From Pseudomonas sp. DNDY-54 (GTDB lineage: Bacteria > Pseudomonadota > Gammaproteobacteria > Pseudomonadales > Pseudomonadaceae): 64,000 bases of DNA. Below are positions 60,254 to 64,000 of this stretch, piece after piece. The DNA is taken from positions 248,001 to 312,000 of the forward strand of contig NZ_CP082271.1 in NCBI RefSeq assembly GCF_019880365.1. The letters run 5' to 3'. Under the pieces are notes generated by a model. It saw only the letters and a program-made list of their open reading frames with translations, was not told the origin of the DNA and made no database searches. The stretch's first letter is position 1; the number at the start of each line of letters is the position of its first letter. Position numbers and translations under genes: made by a program.

Positions 60254-61246
60254 TCAGTTGCGCGACAGACGTTCGCCAAACGCGTCGAGCGCGGCTTCAC
60301 CGACCACGTCCTCGGCGAGCAGGGGCAGTTGCTGCAGCGGCAGGTCCGGCAGTGCTTGCTGCAGCGTGTCCAGGTGACGTTGTTCCTGGGCATGCCGTTC
60401 GGCAAGAAAAGCGCCGGCGTCGGCTGGTGAGCGTTTGTTCACCACCAATCCGGCGACGTCAATGCCGCTGCGTTGCAGCTGTGCCTGCAGTTCGATGGTT
60501 TCCAGCACCGGCAGGCGCTCGGCGGCGAGAACGATGACGAAGGCGCAGCGCTGCCGATCCCGGATCAGATCGCGCAGCTGACCGAAGCGTTCGCGGCGTC
60601 GGTAGAGCAACTGGCGCACGCGCTGTTGGCGGTCTTCACCGCCCGCCTTTTCCTGGCCGAGCACGCTTTCACCGAGACCGCTGTCGTCCTTGCCGAAATT
60701 GCGCAGCACGTCACCGAAGCGCTTGCTCCGTTCCTGGCGCTGCAGCAGGCCTTCGGTCCACGCGGTCATCATTTCGGGCAGGGCCATCAGCCGTGAGGTG
60801 TGGCCGGACGGGGCGGTGTCGAAGACCAGCAGGTCGTAGTCGTCCAGACCCTGGATGACGGTGTCCGCGATGCGTTCGAGCAACGCCGCTTCGTGCATCC
60901 CGGGTGCGTCGCGCGACAACGCCATGTGCTTGTCGACCTCGCCAGCCAGGTGCGGCGGCATCAGGCGGCGTAGGGCGCTGCCGACCTCGTCGAGGTGTTG
61001 GCGAACGGTTTCGTCGGGGTCAAGTTCTAGGCCGTCGAGTCCGGCGGCCAGACGCACGATGTGCGAACCGATCGAGCGATTCCAGAGATGCCCGAGATTG
61101 TGTGCTGGATCGGTGGAGATCAGCAGCACACGGCGCCCGGCACGTGCCTGCTGCAATGCCGTGGCGGCGGCGACGGTGGTTTTGCCGACGCCGCCCTTGC
61201 CGCCGATGAACAGCACCCGGCGTTGCGCCCCCAGCGTCAGCAACAT
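60254..61246 (-). CDS. ArsA/Get3-like ATPase
   Basis: A 330-residue soluble P-loop ATPase of the ArsA/Get3 type. The deviant Walker A GGKGGVGKT spans 15-23, then LLISTDPAHNLGHLW (switch I region) and LLVFDTAPSGHTSRLMALPE (switch II). The C-terminal part is charged and helical, with no Cys pair for arsenite, and no arsenical pump genes are near. The ATG lies ten bases inside the preceding small gene, and cstA is just upstream, so its partner is probably in that operon. Confidence 0.88.
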   Translation of the reverse strand: MLLTLGAQRRVLFIGGKGGVGKTTVAAATALQQARAGRRVLLISTDPAHNLGHLWNRSIGSHIVRLAAGLDGLELDPDETVRQHLDEVGSALRRLMPPHLAGEVDKHMALSRDAPGMHEAALLERIADTVIQGLDDYDLLVFDTAPSGHTSRLMALPEMMTAWTEGLLQRQERSKRFGDVLRNFGKDDSGLGESVLGQEKAGGEDRQQRVRQLLYRRRERFGQLRDLIRDRQRCAFVIVLAAERLPVLETIELQAQLQRSGIDVAGLVVNKRSPADAGAFLAERHAQEQRHLDTLQQALPDLPLQQLPLLAEDVVGEAALDAFGERLSRN

Positions 61247-61500
61247 CCGATGTGATCCAGCGGTGAATGCTCCATGCCCATACGCTGATGCCAGTCGTGG
61301 AAGCGCTCGTAGAGGTCCGGCATCAGCTCCAGGGTGTACCAGGCGGCGGGGTTGGGCACGCCCAGTGCTTCGGAGAAGACCAGCAACATGAACAGATCGT
61401 CTTCGTCGCGCCGGGCGCGGGCAAAGGTGCGCCGATAGGGCGCGACGTAGAATTCCTTCAGCCCGGCCGAGAGACGTTCGAATAACGGTCGCGGCGTCAC
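61237..61500 (-). CDS. Small protein ending in Cys-Cys, cory-CC-star-like
   Basis: 87 residues from a GTG at 61500 whose GTGA overlaps the cstA stop by four bases. It opens TPRPLFERLSAGLKEFYVAPYRRTFARARR, has an acidic DEDDLFMLLVF, and ends DHIGCC directly at the stop. I recall a family called cory-CC-star with this ending, found near CstA and ArsA genes; this is from memory. E. coli CstA has a small partner, YbdD, that I also recall as ending in Cys-Cys. The longer open frame reaching 61860 runs into cstA and is not real. Confidence 0.8.
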   Translation of the reverse strand: MTPRPLFERLSAGLKEFYVAPYRRTFARARRDEDDLFMLLVFSEALGVPNPAAWYTLELMPDLYERFHDWHQRMGMEHSPLDHIGCC

Positions 61501-63179
61501 GGCAGCGGTTCGTCCGTGGTCAGGTCGGCTGCCGGGTCGCGACCCTTGCGCATGGCAATGATCGCTTCGAGCGTGACCCACAGCGCGGCGATCAGGATGA
61601 CCACATCCATGCCCAGCAATAGCCAGTTCTCGGCGCGGTAGAACTGGCCCATCTGCACCAGCAGCGCGTAGATCGACATCGCCAGCAGGAACACCAGCGG
61701 CACCAGCGTGTACATCGCGGGTCGGCCTTGCTTGATCAGCAATACGGTGATGATCGACAGCGTCAGGCCAGCCAGCAGCTGGTTGGTGGTGCCGAACAGT
61801 GGCCAGATGGCCATGCCACCGCTGCCCTCGGAGCCCGCGCCAAAGGCCAGCGCCATGCACACGCCCACGGCGATCAGGGTGCCGACCAGCGTGTTCACTT
61901 TCATGCCGGCCAGCTCGCCGGCTTCCTGAATCACGAAGCGCTGCAGGCGCAGGCCGGTGTCCATGGTGGTACCGGCGAAGAGGATGGCCATGACCGCGAG
62001 AATGGTCGAGCCCAGATCCGCCGGTAGGCCCAGCCCGTTGGCAAGCAGCGTGCCGCCGCCTTGAACGAAGGCATTCACACCGCCCTGCCCAAAGGCCGTG
62101 TAGACCTGTTGCCAGTCGAGCAGAGTGGCGAAACCGGCGGTGCAGCAGATGATCGCCGCCAGCGAAAGCATGCCCTCACCCACGGCACCGAAGTAGCCAA
62201 CGAAACGGGCGTCGGTTTCCTTGTCGAGCTGTTTGGAGGTAGTGCCGGATGCGACCAGCCCGTGAAAGCCCGAGATGGCGCCGCAGGCGATGGTCACGAA
62301 CAGCAGCGGCACGATGCTCGGGCTGTCGGCCGGCAGCTCAGCGTTGTACGCCGGGGCAACCAGCTCCGGGGCGCCGAACAGCACCGCCAGATAGAGCAGG
62401 CCAAGGCCGACGAACAGTTGCAGGCCGTTGATGTAGTCGCGTGGTTGCAGCAGTACCCAGACCGGCAACAGCGAGGCGATGGCGGCGTAGGCAAAGAGCA
62501 GCAGAATCCAGAACGACTTGGCGCTTAGCCCCATTACCGTATCCGGCAGGGCGACCGGGTAGGCATTGCCCAGCAGGATCAAGAGATAGAGCACGATGAC
62601 GCCGCCCAGCGACGGCCACAGCAGCTTGACGTTGTAGCGGTAGATCAGCTGGCCAATCACCAGCGCCACGGCAATCGCTCCCCACACGGGAATCACCGAC
62701 GTGGGGGTGGAGACCAGCAGGTTGGAGATAACCGCCGCGAAGGCGCCGTTGACCATCAGCAGCACCAGGAAAATCACGACGAGAAACAGGCTGCGCCCAC
62801 GCGAGCCGATCAGCCGGCCGCTGAGCATCCCCACCGACTGGCCCTTGTTGCGCGCGCTGGCCCAGAGCGCGCCGAAGTCGTGGATCCCGGCAAAGAAGAT
62901 GGTCCCCAGCACCACCCACAGAAACGCTGGTACCCAGCCCCAGATCACCGCGATCGCCGGTCCCACGATAGGCGCCGCGCCCGCCACCGAGGTGAAGTGG
63001 TGGCCCCAGAGCACGAACTTGTTGGTCGGCACGTAATCGACGCCGTCTCGCATGGTATGGGCGGGGGTGCGGTAGTTGGGGTCGAGGCGGTAGATCTTTT
63101 CCGCGATGAACTTCGAGTAGAAGAGATACCCCAGCGACATTGCCGCCAGCCCCACAATCATCAACGCAATCGCACTCAT
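61497..63179 (-). CDS. cstA: CstA family carbon-starvation transporter
   Basis: 560 residues from MSAIALMIVGLAAM at 63179, an inner-membrane transporter with about 14 hydrophobic segments. CstA proteins take up pyruvate or peptides. Family blocks: LDPNYRTPAHTMRDGVDYVPTNKFVLWGHHFTSVAGAAPIVGPAIAV, SVGMLSGRLIG and GFHGLVASGTTSKQLDKE. It is shorter than the E. coli protein (about 700 residues), so it belongs to the short class. GAGGAGC precedes the ATG. First gene of an operon with the CC-tail protein and the ArsA-like ATPase. Confidence 0.94.
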   Translation of the reverse strand: MSAIALMIVGLAAMSLGYLFYSKFIAEKIYRLDPNYRTPAHTMRDGVDYVPTNKFVLWGHHFTSVAGAAPIVGPAIAVIWGWVPAFLWVVLGTIFFAGIHDFGALWASARNKGQSVGMLSGRLIGSRGRSLFLVVIFLVLLMVNGAFAAVISNLLVSTPTSVIPVWGAIAVALVIGQLIYRYNVKLLWPSLGGVIVLYLLILLGNAYPVALPDTVMGLSAKSFWILLLFAYAAIASLLPVWVLLQPRDYINGLQLFVGLGLLYLAVLFGAPELVAPAYNAELPADSPSIVPLLFVTIACGAISGFHGLVASGTTSKQLDKETDARFVGYFGAVGEGMLSLAAIICCTAGFATLLDWQQVYTAFGQGGVNAFVQGGGTLLANGLGLPADLGSTILAVMAILFAGTTMDTGLRLQRFVIQEAGELAGMKVNTLVGTLIAVGVCMALAFGAGSEGSGGMAIWPLFGTTNQLLAGLTLSIITVLLIKQGRPAMYTLVPLVFLLAMSIYALLVQMGQFYRAENWLLLGMDVVILIAALWVTLEAIIAMRKGRDPAADLTTDEPLP

Positions 63180-63709
63180 CTGAAAGCTCCTCGCACGCGT
63201 GCCCGGTCCAGGCATCACGCAGGCTTGGGCTGTTGCCCGGACTTGACTGATTGAGCTTCGAGCGACTGTGGCGCAAAAGGTTTCGCCGCCCATCAGGGGC
63301 GCTGTCAGCGGGCGCGGCGGCCGAGCGCTGGCGTCTGGAACGGCCAGGCTGAGCCGTCCGTTGATAGCGAAACGCGAACCCTGGCCGGCGGTTCAGGTCC
63401 GTTGAAAGACGCGCCAGAAATTCTGGAGCTGGTCATGGACCGCCTCACGTCGCTGTCGCCAGTCAGCATCAATGCCGATTTGCAGATGCGCCTCGTCAGT
63501 TGCCCGGTCCGCGACACTCTCCTGGCCAATGTCCTATGAACCGGTGACAAGGCGCGCCATTGCAGCATGCCCAACAGCACATTGCTGGGCCGGCCGGTCA
63601 ATCGGGCGCCGTCCCCGGTGTGGGTATTCATAGCGCTGCGGGTGGCGCGAAGGCGGTCAGTCGATTCGTCGTTCCCACCCCAACCCACTGACCACAACAA
63701 GGAGCAGTA
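63180..63709. other. Long intergenic region between cstA and the mnhE-like gene
   Basis: It holds the cstA leader and the upstream region of the mnhE-like gene. On the plus strand a frame is open from 63255 to the TGA at 63537-63539. It has coding-like third positions and a TTG at 63402 that would give 46 residues, with an ATG at 63435 giving 35. I recognise no protein in it. A 131-codon minus-strand frame (63305-63700) looks non-coding. Confidence 0.5.
63190..63199. promoter_or_regulatory. Ten-base palindrome before cstA
   Basis: GCACGCGTGC is a perfect palindrome 11 bases upstream of the cstA ATG and next to its ribosome binding site. It could be an operator or a short hairpin; no regulator is known for it. 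Confidence 0.3.
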
Positions 63710-64000
63710 ATGATGGAACGAAGCGGGTCACGTATTCGCTGGCTCGACGGGCTGGGTTGGGTGCTGATCTACGCGCTGATCTGGGCGCTTTTCGCCGAGG
63801 GTGACGGCTGGCCGATCGGCGTACCGAGCATATTGCTCGCCGCAGGGCTATCGCTCTGGTTGGGCTTGAACCCATGGAAGCCCTCATTGCTCGCGTTGCC
63901 GGGTTTCGTCTGGTTTTTTCTGGGGCGCATGGCGTTGGGTGCCTGGGACGTAGCGGTGCGTGCGCTCCACCCTCGGCGGCCATTACAGCCGGCATGGCTC
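63710..64000 (+). CDS. Na+/H+ antiporter subunit E (MnhE/MrpE-like), 3' end outside window
   Basis: The frame is open from the ATG at 63710 (97 codons) to the right edge. Three hydrophobic segments appear (about 15-30, 36-52, 58-76), then VAVRALHPRRPLQPAW, the positively charged loop typical of the MnhE/MrpE subunit of multi-subunit sodium/proton antiporters. GGAG lies about six bases upstream. The neighbouring mnh genes should follow outside the window; the call depends on that. Confidence 0.75.
   Translation, partial: MMERSGSRIRWLDGLGWVLIYALIWALFAEGDGWPIGVPSILLAAGLSLWLGLNPWKPSLLALPGFVWFFLGRMALGAWDVAVRALHPRRPLQPAWL

Noticed and set aside
63305..63700. 131-codon minus-strand frame in the cstA-mnhE gap
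   Set aside because: Arg/Ser/Thr-rich with no hydrophobic core or homology; the plus-strand frame looks more coding.
1..64000. tRNA, rRNA, CRISPR arrays, transposases, phage genes
   Set aside because: I looked for cloverleaf genes, spaced direct repeats and recombinase proteins and saw none; a covariance-model scan could still find a short RNA.

Overview
The window reads as chromosome of a GC-rich gammaproteobacterium of the Pseudomonas/Stutzerimonas group. This is inferred from codon usage, the protein sequences and gene order: hslV-hslU-DUF971 near ubiE-ubiJ-ubiB-hisI-hisE-tatABC-rsmE, pip-dtd, blc, fbp, and glnA with ntrBC, thiI and typA follow the order I know from Pseudomonas aeruginosa. 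I see no rRNA, tRNA, CRISPR array, prophage, transposase or plasmid gene. About 64 genes are supported, packed into short operons.

Layout. Positions 1-9400 carry a truncated lipoprotein gene, a GNAT acetyltransferase, glutaminase, a beta-carbonic anhydrase, a solute-binding protein with an apparent frameshift in its signal peptide, a hotdog thioesterase, a YkgJ-type cysteine-cluster protein, glycogen phosphorylase, fructose-1,6-bisphosphatase and a DUF924 protein. Positions 9480-12730 hold three lipoproteins (one a Blc lipocalin), proline iminopeptidase, D-aminoacyl-tRNA deacylase and a UPF0158 protein. From 18757 down to 12828 a minus-strand block encodes ubiquinone synthesis (ubiE, ubiJ, ubiB), two histidine steps (hisI, hisE), the Tat translocase and rsmE. 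The mcl-PHA genes that normally sit between DUF971 and the PHA-system gene are missing, and a 125-base gap with a hairpin repeat takes their place. hslVU (with a heat-shock promoter and a TTG start) and a YdeP-type molybdopterin oxidoreductase follow.

Positions 24300-34500 are the nitrogen region: trmL, ntrC, ntrB, two DUF4124 proteins and glnA with a clear sigma-54 promoter and NtrC site, then thiI and typA. Positions 34750-49160 hold an M48 peptidase fused to an extra N-terminal domain, a CPA2 antiporter, a serine hydrolase, DUF2147, a large AsmA protein, an FAD oxidoreductase, an alpha-carbonic anhydrase, a PQQ sugar dehydrogenase with its cytochrome c, and DUF1456.

Positions 49560-64000 are the most interesting stretch. 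A small secreted DUF4168 protein has a near-consensus sigma-54 promoter and lies divergent from a two-component system whose regulator is a sigma-54 activator; a perfect inverted repeat sits at activator distance. A polyamine-type binding protein overlaps a GGDEF-EAL protein, resembling the NspS/MbaA polyamine-sensing pair. A three-lipoprotein operon (CsgG-like, DUF4810, DUF799) follows. Last comes a tightly overlapping cstA - small Cys-Cys-tailed protein - ArsA-like ATPase operon, and the window ends inside an mnhE/mrpE-like gene.
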